Positions 15,020-23,484 of a stretch of 64,000 bases of DNA are shown piece by piece. The notes beneath the pieces are model-generated. The model was not told the origin of the DNA. It did not search any database and saw only the letters and a list, made by a program, of their open reading frames with translations. The translations under genes and the position numbers were made by a program. Each line of letters starts with the position of its first letter. Position 1 is the first letter of the stretch. Source of the DNA: Eubacterium sp. (lineage in GTDB: Bacteria > Bacillota > Clostridia > Lachnospirales > Lachnospiraceae); contig JAAWDZ010000060.1 of assembly GCA_022794015.1 (NCBI GenBank), positions 1 to 64,000 of the forward strand. Direction: 5' to 3'.

Positions 15020-16468
15020 ATGGATAAAGTCAGGACAAGGTTTGCACCAAGCCCCACAGGACGAATGCATGTCGGCAATTTAAGGACAGCATTATACGCA
15101 TATCTGATTGCAAAGCATGCAGGCGGCGATTTTATTTTGAGAATAGAAGATACCGATCAGGAACGCTATATGGAAGGTGCGCTGGATATCATTTACCGTA
15201 CGCTGCAGAATGCGGGCCTGGTACATGATGAAGGGCCGGACAGGGACGGAGGCGTCGGTCCGTATATCCAAAGCGAACGCCAGGCGAAGGGGATTTATCT
15301 GGAATATGCCAGACAACTGATTGAAAAAGGCGAAGCATATTATTGCTTTTGTGATAAAGAACGTCTGGAGAGTTTAAAGCAGAACATTGCGGGCAAGGAA
15401 ATCATTCTTTATGACAAGCACTGTCTGAATCTGACAAAAGAGGAAATTGAGGCAAAGTTAACGGCAGGTGTTCCGTATGTGATCCGTCAGAATAATCCGC
15501 GTACAGGTACGACGTCCTTCCAGGATGAAATTTACGGTGAGATTACCGTAGACAATGCGGAGCTGGACGATATGATTTTGATCAAGTCCGACGGCTATCC
15601 GACGTACAATTTTGCGAATGTTGTAGACGATCATCTGATGGGAATTACTCATATCGTCCGGGGCAACGAATATCTTTCTTCTTCCCCCAAATACAATCGT
15701 CTGTACGAGGCGTTTGGATGGGAGGTTCCGGTCTATGTTCACTGTCCTCTGATCACCAATGAGGAGCATCAGAAGCTGAGTAAGCGGAGCGGTCATTCTT
15801 CTTATGAGGATTTGATCGAACAGGGATTTATATCGGAGGCAGTAATTAATTTTGTGGCTCTTTTGGGCTGGAGCCCTTCGGAAAACCGTGAAATTTTCAG
15901 TTTACAGGAACTGGTAGAGGCGTTTGACTACCGCCATATGAGCAAATCTCCGGCTGTTTTTGATATGACTAAGCTGAAATGGATGAACGGGGAATATATG
16001 AAGGCGATGGATTTTGATGTATTTTATGCTAAGGCGGAGCCTTTTATCAAACAGACTGTGACAAAGGATTACGATTTGAAGAAAATTGCAAGCCTTGTAC
16101 AGACCAGGATTGAGATTTTTCCGGATATTGCAGGCCATATTGATTTCTTTGAAGAGATGCCGGAATACGATATTGCGATGTACACGCACAAGAAAATGAA
16201 AACAAATGCTCAGACTTCGCTTGCTGTATTACAGGAAATTCTTCCGGTACTGGAGCAGCAGGATGATTATTCCAATGACGCGCTCTATGCAGCGCTGTCT
16301 GCATTTGTGAAAGAAAAAGGCTATAAAAACGGTTACGTTCTCTGGCCCATCCGTACGGCTGTATCGGGCAAACAGATGACGCCGGGAGGCGCGACAGAGA
16401 TTATGGAAATTTTGGGCAAACAAGAGTCGCTCGCCAGGATACGCGCCGGTATTCAAAAATTATCCTAA
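15020..16468 (+). CDS. gltX: Glutamyl-tRNA synthetase
   Basis: A class I aminoacyl-tRNA synthetase that charges tRNA-Glu, and possibly tRNA-Gln where a GatCAB pathway exists. The 482 residues carry the HIGH-type motif [11 protein letters not shown] near the N-terminus, the KMSKS-type motif KLSKR near residue 255 and a full anticodon-binding C-terminus. GGGAGGA lies 7 bases before the ATG. No T-box leader is visible upstream. The stop codon is inside the first unit of the 41-bp tandem repeat that fills the gap to the next gene. A tRNA-Glu gene lies at 63475. Confidence 0.95.
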   Translation: MDKVRTRFAPSPTGRMHVGNLRTALYAYLIAKHAGGDFILRIEDTDQERYMEGALDIIYRTLQNAGLVHDEGPDRDGGVGPYIQSERQAKGIYLEYARQLIEKGEAYYCFCDKERLESLKQNIAGKEIILYDKHCLNLTKEEIEAKLTAGVPYVIRQNNPRTGTTSFQDEIYGEITVDNAELDDMILIKSDGYPTYNFANVVDDHLMGITHIVRGNEYLSSSPKYNRLYEAFGWEVPVYVHCPLITNEEHQKLSKRSGHSSYEDLIEQGFISEAVINFVALLGWSPSENREIFSLQELVEAFDYRHMSKSPAVFDMTKLKWMNGEYMKAMDFDVFYAKAEPFIKQTVTKDYDLKKIASLVQTRIEIFPDIAGHIDFFEEMPEYDIAMYTHKKMKTNAQTSLAVLQEILPVLEQQDDYSNDALYAALSAFVKEKGYKNGYVLWPIRTAVSGKQMTPGGATEIMEILGKQESLARIRAGIQKLS

Positions 16469-16590
16469 AGGATACCACCATGCCATGCAGCAGATTAAGG
16501 AAATCCTAAAGGATACCTCCATGCCATGCAGCAGATTAAGGAAATCCTAAAGGATACCACCATGCCATGCAGCAGATTAAGGAAATCGTA
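16462..16590 (+). repeat. 41-bp tandem repeat, three copies plus a partial fourth
   Basis: Units start at 16462, 16503 and 16544, with a partial copy at 16585. They differ by single bases (ACCACC versus ACCTCC). Each unit has AAAGGATACC followed by ATG CCA TGC AGC AGA and a stop after nine codons, so it contains a small ribosome-binding-site-plus-ORF cassette. The array fills the whole gap between the gltX stop and the start of the helicase gene. Copy number could vary by slippage. Confidence 0.9.
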
Positions 16591-16600
16591 AGGAAATTCT

Positions 16601-18436
16601 ATGATACAAAATCTAAATGACGCCCAGATGCAGGCAGTCCTGCATCTGGACGGTCCAATGCTTGTGCTTGCGGGGCCTGGTTCCGGCAAGACACTCGTAA
16701 TTACCCGAAGAATTGAATATCTGATACAAAAGGCCGGAGTTGATCCGTCTCATATACTGGTTATTACCTTTACCAAAGCGGCGGCAAATGAAATGAAAGA
16801 GCGTTTCCTGAAACGGATGCCGAAGGAAGGCTCCCGTGTATCGTTCGGGACGTTTCATGCTATCTTTTTTACCATTTTAAAACATGCCTATCATTACAAT
16901 GCTTCCAATATTATTCGCGAAGAAGAAAAAATGCAGTTTATGCGGGAGCTTGTTCATGCCATGCATCTGGAATATGATGATGAAAATGAACTGGCGCAGG
17001 GGCTGCTTTCAGAAATCAGCGTTTTAAAAAACAGCAGGATAGATTTAAAAAATTATTATCCGATCCACGTATCTCAGGAAGTTTTTTGTACGGCTGTGGG
17101 GGAATATCAGCAGTTTTTAAGGCGCAGCCGAAAAATAGATTTTGACGATATGCTGGTTTACACTTACGAGCTGTTTTCGGAGCGAAAGGATATTCTGGCT
17201 GCGTGGCAGTCCAAATATCGTTATATTTTAATTGACGAATTTCAGGATATCAACCGGCTGCAGTACGATATTATGCGTATGCTGGCAGGAGAAAACGCCA
17301 ATCTGTTTGCCGTAGGCGACGACGATCAGTCCATTTACCGTTTTCGTGGCGCCAGGCCGGAAATTATGCTGAATCTGCCAAAGGAATATCCCAAGGCCAA
17401 AATTGTAAATCTGTCTTATAATTACCGCTGTCCGCAGGATGTGGTAGAGATGGCTGCCAAAATTATAGGGTATAACCAGAACCGTTTTCACAAAGAAATT
17501 CACGCCGCACGGACGGAAAGGGGTGTGGTTACGACAGAATTTTTTGCATCGCAGCGGGAAGCAAACCAAAAGGTTATAGAACGGATCCGTAAAGGGGAAG
17601 CGCCGTTTTCGCAGACGGCTGTTTTGTTTCGCACCAATACGCAGGCGCGTTTTTTAACAGAACAGATGATAGAGTATCAAATTCCTTTTATTGCAAAAGA
17701 CAAAGTGCCCAATATTTATGAACATTTCATTGCAGCAGATTTGTTTGCCTATATCCGCATTGCGCAGGGCAGCCGCAGGAGGTGCGATTTTCTGAAAATT
17801 ATGAACCGGCCAGTGCGGTATCTAAGCCGTGAAAGCCTGCCGAAAGAAACTGTATCATTTCAGGACTGGCAGGCATTTTATTCCGAACAGCCCTGGGTGG
17901 AAGAACGCATTGAACGTCTGCGCGCAGATATTTTTGCAATTGCAGATATGCGGCCGTTTTCAGCAGTTAATTATATACGGAAAGCAATAGGATATGACGG
18001 TTTTCTGGCAGATTATGCAGAATACCGCAGAATGGATCCGGACGGGCTTTTGGAGGTTCTGGAGACATTACAGGAGAGCAGCAGAGAATTTGGAACGTTT
18101 GAAGAGTGGTTTTCACATATGGAAACTTACAAAAAGAAGTTAAAAGAGCAGTACAGGGCACAGAAAGAGCAGAAAGACGCAGTCACATTGGCGACGTATC
18201 ACAGTGCAAAAGGACTGGAGTTTGAAGTAGTACATATGATTGATATAAACGAAGGAATTACACCTTATAAAAAAGCTGTTTTGCCGGCGGATATGGAGGA
18301 AGAACGCAGGATGTTTTATGTGGGGCTTACGCGTACAAAGAAGGAGCTGCATCTGTATGTGTCAAAGCAGATTTTTAATCATGATGCAGAGGCGTCGCGT
18401 TTTTTGACTGAGGCGGGGATTGGACAAAATCTTTGA
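16601..18436 (+). CDS. UvrD/PcrA-like superfamily 1 DNA helicase
   Basis: A 611-residue 3'-5' helicase of the UvrD/Rep group, shorter than typical PcrA (about 720-740). It has Walker A (LAGPGSGKT, residues about 23-31), motif II (LIDEFQD), motif III (GDDDQSIYRFRGA), motif V (TYHSAKGLEFE) and motif VI (RRMFYVGLTRTKKEL). It is likely used in DNA repair or removal of bound proteins; the C-terminal Tudor domain of PcrA is absent. Translation starts at ATG 16601 from AAGGAAA, placed just after the tandem repeat. It is probably read through from gltX. Confidence 0.9.
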   Translation: MIQNLNDAQMQAVLHLDGPMLVLAGPGSGKTLVITRRIEYLIQKAGVDPSHILVITFTKAAANEMKERFLKRMPKEGSRVSFGTFHAIFFTILKHAYHYNASNIIREEEKMQFMRELVHAMHLEYDDENELAQGLLSEISVLKNSRIDLKNYYPIHVSQEVFCTAVGEYQQFLRRSRKIDFDDMLVYTYELFSERKDILAAWQSKYRYILIDEFQDINRLQYDIMRMLAGENANLFAVGDDDQSIYRFRGARPEIMLNLPKEYPKAKIVNLSYNYRCPQDVVEMAAKIIGYNQNRFHKEIHAARTERGVVTTEFFASQREANQKVIERIRKGEAPFSQTAVLFRTNTQARFLTEQMIEYQIPFIAKDKVPNIYEHFIAADLFAYIRIAQGSRRRCDFLKIMNRPVRYLSRESLPKETVSFQDWQAFYSEQPWVEERIERLRADIFAIADMRPFSAVNYIRKAIGYDGFLADYAEYRRMDPDGLLEVLETLQESSREFGTFEEWFSHMETYKKKLKEQYRAQKEQKDAVTLATYHSAKGLEFEVVHMIDINEGITPYKKAVLPADMEEERRMFYVGLTRTKKELHLYVSKQIFNHDAEASRFLTEAGIGQNL

Positions 18437-18454
18437 ATATTTATGGCAGAGTTA

Positions 18455-18483
18455 TTGTATTATGGACAGGACTATTATATAAT
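18455..18483 (+). promoter_or_regulatory. Promoter for the DUF1292 gene
   Basis: TTGTAT (18455-18460), a 17-base spacer and TATAAT (18478-18483) lie 36 bases before the start. Confidence 0.65.
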
Positions 18484-18519
18484 CAGGCTGTACATTAAAT
18501 TTAGAGAAAGGAGAAGTTT

Positions 18520-18831
18520 ATGCCAAACGAAAACATGAATATGTTACCCGATGATGATGACAATATGTATGTCACACTGGATATGGACGACGGTACGCAG
18601 GTAGAATGTGAAATCATAACTATTTTTGATATAGAAGATCAGGATTATATCGTATTATTGCCCCTGGATGAAGACGGAGAAGAAAATGACGAAGGGACAG
18701 TATATATTTTCCGTTATTTCGAAGATGAAGACGGAAACCCGTCACTGGAAAATATCCAAAGCGACGAAGAATTCGAAGCCGTAGAAGAAAGGTTTGATGA
18801 ACTCTTAGACGAAGCAGATTTTGAAGAATGA
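18520..18831 (+). CDS. DUF1292 (YrzB-like) protein
   Basis: A 103-residue, very acidic cytoplasmic protein. The core EIITIFDIEDQDYIVLLPL, followed by a loop and TVYIFRYFEDEDG, is typical of DUF1292 proteins, which Firmicutes often encode near ruvX and alaS. Their function is unknown. Here it stands alone with its own promoter and an AAAGGAG ribosome binding site. Glu and Asp make up a large share of residues, especially at both ends. Confidence 0.88.
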   Translation: MPNENMNMLPDDDDNMYVTLDMDDGTQVECEIITIFDIEDQDYIVLLPLDEDGEENDEGTVYIFRYFEDEDGNPSLENIQSDEEFEAVEERFDELLDEADFEE

Positions 18832-18858
18832 TAAAAGATGCCGTAATGGGCAGGAAGT

Positions 18859-18948
18859 ATGGGGTTGTCGGAAAATATGAGATTTTCGTAATATATAGTA
18901 TGATTTATATCTATATATTCAGGAAGGAACATTTTCCGGCGGCCCCAT
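18859..18948. repeat. Palindromic repeat family II, copy 1
   Basis: The outer ends ATGGGG and CCCCAT are inverse. Then GTCGGAAAAT matches ATTTTCCGGC, and an inner perfect stem AATATATAG/CTATATATT encloses a short loop. The whole 90-bp stretch can fold as one long hairpin. Copy 2 at 26121-26212 shares the AGATTTTC, AATATATAG and ACATTTTCCG blocks. Confidence 0.7.
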
Positions 18949-19144
18949 ATTCTCTGATATAGACAATAGCTTTCTTTTTTTGTTTCTCCGAATCCATATG
19001 AGTAACTTTTTTTATTTTTAATGCAAATCCTTTATAAGTCTGAATAATTTCATTTCTGCAAGAAAAATTATATACAAGTTGGTTAAACTAATGCTATAAT
19101 AAAAAAGCACTTGCGAAGCTTAAGGATGAAAAGGTGAGAAACAT
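18949..19144. other. Leader and promoter region of the GH13-like gene
   Basis: A TATAAT at 19094-19099 is the likely -10 box; no convincing -35 is seen. The rest is AT-rich with T runs at 18972 and 19010 and holds no credible reading frame. Confidence 0.4.
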
Positions 19145-21001
19145 ATGAGATTAGACGTAAAAAAAGGAGAGTTCTTAGGATTAGGAGTTACAAAAGGAAA
19201 GACCTGGGCAGAATTTTGCTTTGAATGCCGCAGGGAAAGCAGCTGCAAAATATTGCTGTACAAAAGGAACTGTACAGATGCGCCGGTTGAAATACCTGTA
19301 TCAGAGGGGCTTTTCGAAGGCAATCTCTGTTCTGTACGCGTCCAGGGATTAGATCTGACAGAATACGATTATAATTATTGTATTGACGATAAAGAGATGT
19401 TAGATCCTTACGCCAGAAAGATCGCCGGCAGAGAAAAATGGGCGGATCAGGAGAGAAAAACGGGACTTCGCAGTCGTTTTGAAACTGCACCCTTTTCCTG
19501 GCGCAGTGATCCCGGAGTAGAAATTTTGAGAAAGGACATGGTACTGTACAAGCTTCATGTCAGAGGCTTTACAATGGGACTGCCGGATTCGGTTCCCGAT
19601 AAGGGGACATTCAGGGGGCTTGAGAAAAAGCTTTCGTATCTGAAGTCACTCGGCATTACTTCTATAGAGCTGATGCCGGTATATGAGTTTGAAGAGCTTG
19701 TATCCAGTCAGCCTCAGGAAAAAGAACCGGTTCACTATACCGACTGGAAGGCAGCAAAGAAAAAAAAGTCCAGAAAAGTGGAAGAAAAGCCCAAATACAG
19801 GCTGAATTACTGGGGCTATGGCGAAGGAATGTATTTTGCTCCGAAAGCATCCTATGCAGCAGGTGAAGCGGCGGATGCAGAGCTGAAATCCTGTATTTTG
19901 CAGATGCACAAAAAAGGAATGGAGTGTATCCTGGAGATAGATTTTGCAGATACTGTGTCTGCGTTGCGGATATTGGATGTACTGCGGTTCTGGGTGAAAG
20001 AGTATCATGTGGACGGCTTTCATCTGCAGGGGAACCATATTCCAATGGAGCTTTTGATGCAGGCGCCGTGCCTGGGCAGAACGAAGTTATTTTATCGTGG
20101 TATGACGGAGGAACAGATTGCGGAATCAGAAAAGAATTTTCCCAGGATTTTTGTAGATACAGATGAATTTTTGTACCCTTGCCGTAAGCTTGCGGGCGGG
20201 TTTGACGGCAATGTCTGGGATTTGGCCAACCAGATGAAAAAGCAGAATGAGCGGCTCGGCTATATTAATTATATTGCAGATCACAACGACTATACTCTTG
20301 CAGATTTATTTGCATACGGGCAAAAGCACAATGAAGCAAACGGAGAAAATAATATGGATGGCCCTCAGTGGAGTTTTAACATTAACTGCGGCGTGGAGGG
20401 AGAATGTAAAAGCCGCAATATCCGGAAAGTGCGCCTGCGCCGGATGAAAAATGCCGCTGCAATGCTGCTGCTGTCCCAGGGAGTGCCGATGCTTATGGCA
20501 GGAGATGAAGACTGTAATTCCCAACAGGGCAACAACAACGTATACTGTCAGGATAATTCTACTGGCTGGAAGGACTGGAAAAACGGCAGAGTTTCGAAGG
20601 AGTTTTTGAGCTTCATCCGTCAGATGATACAATTCCGAAAAGAACATGCCATCCTTCGCATGGAACAGCCGATGAAGTTAAGCGATACCAAATCGGTTGG
20701 ATGGCCGGATTTATCTTATCATGAGGAGAACGCGTGGATTACTCCTCATTATTTTAACCGAAAGGCAATCGGGGCGCTCTATTGCGGGAAATATGCAGAT
20801 GAGGACGAAGAGGTTTACATAGGGTTTAACTTTTCGGATTTTACCAAAAAGCTTGCATTGCCGAAGCAGGAGGGCAAAAAGAAATGGTATCTTGTCATGG
20901 ATACAGCGGCAAAAGATTCATTTTTAAATGAACCCGAAGAAGTAGAAGATGCATGGTATATTTTAGAGGCACAGAGTGTCTGTATTATTATTGGGAAATA
21001 G
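19145..21001 (+). CDS. GlgX/isoamylase-like GH13 protein with degenerate active site
   Basis: A 618-residue protein with the layout of glycogen debranching enzymes: an N-terminal CBM48-like beta domain (about 1-100), a GH13 barrel (about 130-540) and a C-terminal beta domain. The GlgX-typical block KHNEANGENN through NINCGVEGE is kept. The four catalytic regions are not. Region I is CILEIDFADT (no Asn-His). Region II is DGFHLQGN, where GFRFD is expected (nucleophile Asp to Gln295, Arg to His293). Region III has no Glu at 312-318. Region IV has His380-Asn381 instead of His-Asp. It is probably not a hydrolase and may bind glycogen or regulate its use. The frame is intact, and AGGTGAG precedes the ATG. 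Confidence 0.8.
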   Translation: MRLDVKKGEFLGLGVTKGKTWAEFCFECRRESSCKILLYKRNCTDAPVEIPVSEGLFEGNLCSVRVQGLDLTEYDYNYCIDDKEMLDPYARKIAGREKWADQERKTGLRSRFETAPFSWRSDPGVEILRKDMVLYKLHVRGFTMGLPDSVPDKGTFRGLEKKLSYLKSLGITSIELMPVYEFEELVSSQPQEKEPVHYTDWKAAKKKKSRKVEEKPKYRLNYWGYGEGMYFAPKASYAAGEAADAELKSCILQMHKKGMECILEIDFADTVSALRILDVLRFWVKEYHVDGFHLQGNHIPMELLMQAPCLGRTKLFYRGMTEEQIAESEKNFPRIFVDTDEFLYPCRKLAGGFDGNVWDLANQMKKQNERLGYINYIADHNDYTLADLFAYGQKHNEANGENNMDGPQWSFNINCGVEGECKSRNIRKVRLRRMKNAAAMLLLSQGVPMLMAGDEDCNSQQGNNNVYCQDNSTGWKDWKNGRVSKEFLSFIRQMIQFRKEHAILRMEQPMKLSDTKSVGWPDLSYHEENAWITPHYFNRKAIGALYCGKYADEDEEVYIGFNFSDFTKKLALPKQEGKKKWYLVMDTAAKDSFLNEPEEVEDAWYILEAQSVCIIIGK

Positions 21002-21016
21002 AAAGCAGGGAAATCA

Positions 21017-21571
21017 ATGAAAGCTTGGCAGCATTTGAAAACGATTTGGAATCATAAGAAAATGGTGCGAAAAGGGTGTTTTAAAGTGGGGCTATATCGG
21101 CAGGGCATTATGCATGACTGGTCGAAATATACGCCTGTGGAGTTTTTGGTGGGCTGTAAATACTATCAGGGGGATAAAAGCCCGAACAATGAAGAGCGGA
21201 AGGTGAAAGGCTATTCCGCTGCGTGGCTGCATCATAAGGGCAGGAACAAGCACCATCTGGAATACTGGATTGATTATTCTGTAAAAGACGACTGTATGGC
21301 CGGGATGAAAATGCCTGCCGAATATGTCGTGGAAATGTTTATTGACCGGATTAGCGCTTCCAAGAATTATCAGAAGGAGAAGTATACGAATCACAGTCCG
21401 CTTGCATATTATGAACATGGAAAGAATCATTATATGATGCATCCGGATACACGCAGATTGTTGGAAAAGCTCCTTCATATTCTGGATGAAAGGGGAGAGG
21501 AATACGTATTCCGTTATATCCGGACAAAGGTGTTAAAGAAGAGAAAGAAGGGTTACAAAAATGTTAGGTGA
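21017..21571 (+). CDS. DUF5662 family protein
   Basis: A 184-residue soluble protein rich in His, Tyr and Lys. The blocks HDWSKYTPVEF, SAAWLHHKGRNKHH and MKMPAEYVVEM are typical of DUF5662, a family found mainly in Clostridia. The paired His-Asp and His-His-Lys clusters resemble metal-binding HD-type sites, but no activity is known. It lies 15 bases after the GH13-like gene and its last 11 bases overlap trpS, so all three may be co-transcribed. GCAGGG precedes the ATG. Confidence 0.8.
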   Translation: MKAWQHLKTIWNHKKMVRKGCFKVGLYRQGIMHDWSKYTPVEFLVGCKYYQGDKSPNNEERKVKGYSAAWLHHKGRNKHHLEYWIDYSVKDDCMAGMKMPAEYVVEMFIDRISASKNYQKEKYTNHSPLAYYEHGKNHYMMHPDTRRLLEKLLHILDERGEEYVFRYIRTKVLKKRKKGYKNVR

Positions 21572-22565
21572 CAAAAAGATATTGTACAGTGGAATGCAGG
21601 CGACAGGAACGCTTACGCTTGGGAATTATCTGGGCGCATTGAAAAACTGGGTGACATTAAACAAAGAATATGAATGTATTTACGGCGTTATGGATTTACA
21701 TTCTCTTACTGTAAGGCAGGTCCCGTCAGAGTTCCGTAAAAATGCAAGGTCCCTGTATGCCCTGTATGTGGCAGCAGGATTAGATCCGGAGAAAAACTGC
21801 ATTTATTTTCAGTCGCACGTATCCGGCCACGCGGAGCTGAGCTGGATTTTAGGCTGCTTTACCTATATGGGCGAATTAAACCGTATGACGCAGTTCAAGG
21901 AAAAAGCTTCGAAGCATGCAGACAATATCAACGCAGGCCTCTATACATATCCGGTGCTGATGGCAGCAGATATTCTGCTTTATCAGGCGGATGTGGTGCC
22001 GGTCGGCGTGGACCAGAAGCAGCATCTGGAAATTACAAGGGATATTGCACAGCGGTTTAACGCAGTTTACGGAGATGTGTTTACGATTCCGGAGGCTTAT
22101 ATCCCAAAGACAGGTGCAAAGATTATGAGCCTGCAGGATCCGCAGAAAAAGATGTCCAAATCGGATGAAAATGCCAATGCGACAATTTTGCTTTTGGATG
22201 ACAGGGACGTTGTTTTGCGCAAGTTCAAACGGGCAGTTACTGATTCCGACAGCGTTGTGCGCTATGCCGGAGAGAAGCCGGGTATTAGCAATTTGATGGA
22301 TATCTACAGCTGTGTCACCGGCAGGGATCATGCGCAGATTGAAAAGGAATTTGACGGCAGGGGCTACGGCGAGTTCAAGATGGCTGTAGGCGAGGCAGTG
22401 GCAGATAGCCTGGCGCCGCTTCAGGCCCGCTATCAGGAGCTGATGGCGGACAAATCCTATTTGGATAGGATGATTCAGCAAAACGATGAAAAAGCGCAGT
22501 CATTTGCGATAAAGACGCTTCGCAAGGTGCAGAAAAAAGTAGGATTGACAGAAAGAATTCGCTGA
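21561..22565 (+). CDS. trpS: Tryptophanyl-tRNA synthetase
   Basis: A class I aminoacyl-tRNA synthetase charging tRNA-Trp. The 334 residues are the normal length. The HIGH-like motif is GTLTLGNYLGA (about residues 16-26) and the KMSKS motif is KKMSKSDEN (about 197-205). The ATG overlaps the 3' end of the DUF5662 gene by 11 bases, implying translational coupling. No T-box or Trp attenuator is seen ahead of it. Two strong hairpins lie immediately downstream (22571-22646). Confidence 0.95.
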   Translation: MLGDKKILYSGMQATGTLTLGNYLGALKNWVTLNKEYECIYGVMDLHSLTVRQVPSEFRKNARSLYALYVAAGLDPEKNCIYFQSHVSGHAELSWILGCFTYMGELNRMTQFKEKASKHADNINAGLYTYPVLMAADILLYQADVVPVGVDQKQHLEITRDIAQRFNAVYGDVFTIPEAYIPKTGAKIMSLQDPQKKMSKSDENANATILLLDDRDVVLRKFKRAVTDSDSVVRYAGEKPGISNLMDIYSCVTGRDHAQIEKEFDGRGYGEFKMAVGEAVADSLAPLQARYQELMADKSYLDRMIQQNDEKAQSFAIKTLRKVQKKVGLTERIR

Positions 22566-22570
22566 TTTGT

Positions 22571-22646
22571 CAGGAACTGTAAAGCTCTTTATTTTCAGTT
22601 CCTGCCCTCAGTGGTGCAAAACCGTGCGTCCCATTGTCCACTGAGG
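22571..22646 (+). terminator. Two hairpins after trpS
   Basis: CAGGAACTG (22571-22579) pairs with CAGTTCCTG (22596-22604), and CCTCAGTGG (22606-22614) pairs with CCACTGAGG (22638-22646). Neither has a classical T run, but the pair closes the trpS unit. An A-rich stretch follows. Confidence 0.5.
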
Positions 22647-22750
22647 ATACGTGATGCGAAAAAAATAAAATAAGCCCAAAAAAACATGGAAAAGCACGAA
22701 CAACATGGCCGCTTCATAGGATAGATTAAGTAAGTTTTTGAGGTGTTCTC

Positions 22751-23368
22751 TTGAAAACTTTTTTATCCCCTCTGAATGCAACGGAAGAAAAGGAATATCT
22801 TAGGCGGTGGAAAGAGGGAGACCAGGAAGCAAAAAAGATATTGGTAGAGCGGAACATGCGTCTGGTTGCGCATGTTTCCAAGAAGTATCAGAATACGGAA
22901 GAGGATATGGAGGATTTGATTTCCATTGGGACAATCGGCCTGATCAAAGCGGTTTGCACATTCCAGGAAAATCATGGCAGCAAGCTTGCAACTTATGCGG
23001 CGCGCTGCATCGAAAATGAGCTGTTGATGTATTTCCGTTCGAAAAAGAAGTGCTCAAAGGAAGTATCTTTGTATGAACCGGTCGGCACGGATAAAGAGGG
23101 TAATCAGATCCAGCTGGTAGATTTACTGGAGGTAGACGACAAGGATGTAGTAGAGCAGCTGGAATTAAAACGGCAGATTTTAAGGCTGTATGAGCTGATT
23201 CCGTATGTGCTTGACGAACGGGAACGACAAATTTTACAGCTTCGGTACGGCTTAAATAACCGTACCTCGGTGACTCAACGGGAAATTGCAGCAAAGCTGA
23301 ACATTTCCCGATCCTATGTATCCCGCATCGAAAAAAAAGCTCTGGAAAAACTGAAAAATAATTTCTAA
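22751..23368 (+). CDS. sigK: Sporulation sigma factor sigma-K, without pro-sequence
   Basis: A 205-residue sigma-70 family factor. Region 2 (LVAHVSKKYQNTEEDMEDLISIGTIG begins near residue 38; ATYAARCIENELLM follows) and region 4 (TQREIAAKLNISRSYVSRIE) match SigK, which directs late mother-cell transcription in sporulation. The start is TTG 22751 with GAGGTG upstream. An in-frame TGA at 22739-22741 rules out the N-terminal pro-sequence found in Bacillus SigK. The gene is continuous, with no skin element. A terminator follows. Confidence 0.88.
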   Translation: MKTFLSPLNATEEKEYLRRWKEGDQEAKKILVERNMRLVAHVSKKYQNTEEDMEDLISIGTIGLIKAVCTFQENHGSKLATYAARCIENELLMYFRSKKKCSKEVSLYEPVGTDKEGNQIQLVDLLEVDDKDVVEQLELKRQILRLYELIPYVLDERERQILQLRYGLNNRTSVTQREIAAKLNISRSYVSRIEKKALEKLKNNF

Positions 23369-23378
23369 AATTTGTTTT

Positions 23379-23417
23379 AAAAAGACGGAATTCATGTTAT
23401 AATAATTCCGTCTTTTT
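23379..23417 (+). terminator. Intrinsic terminator after sigK
   Basis: AAAAAGACGGAATT (23379-23392) pairs perfectly with AATTCCGTCTTTTT (23404-23417), which provides the T run. Confidence 0.85.
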
Positions 23418-23484
23418 ATCTTTTGGCAGCGGTTCTGCTGCAAAAATCCCATTTTCAGAAAAGAACAGGAAGTGAAAAACAGAT

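Noticed and set aside
16462..16590. CRISPR array
   Set aside because: The repeats are directly tandem with no variable spacers, and no cas genes are near.
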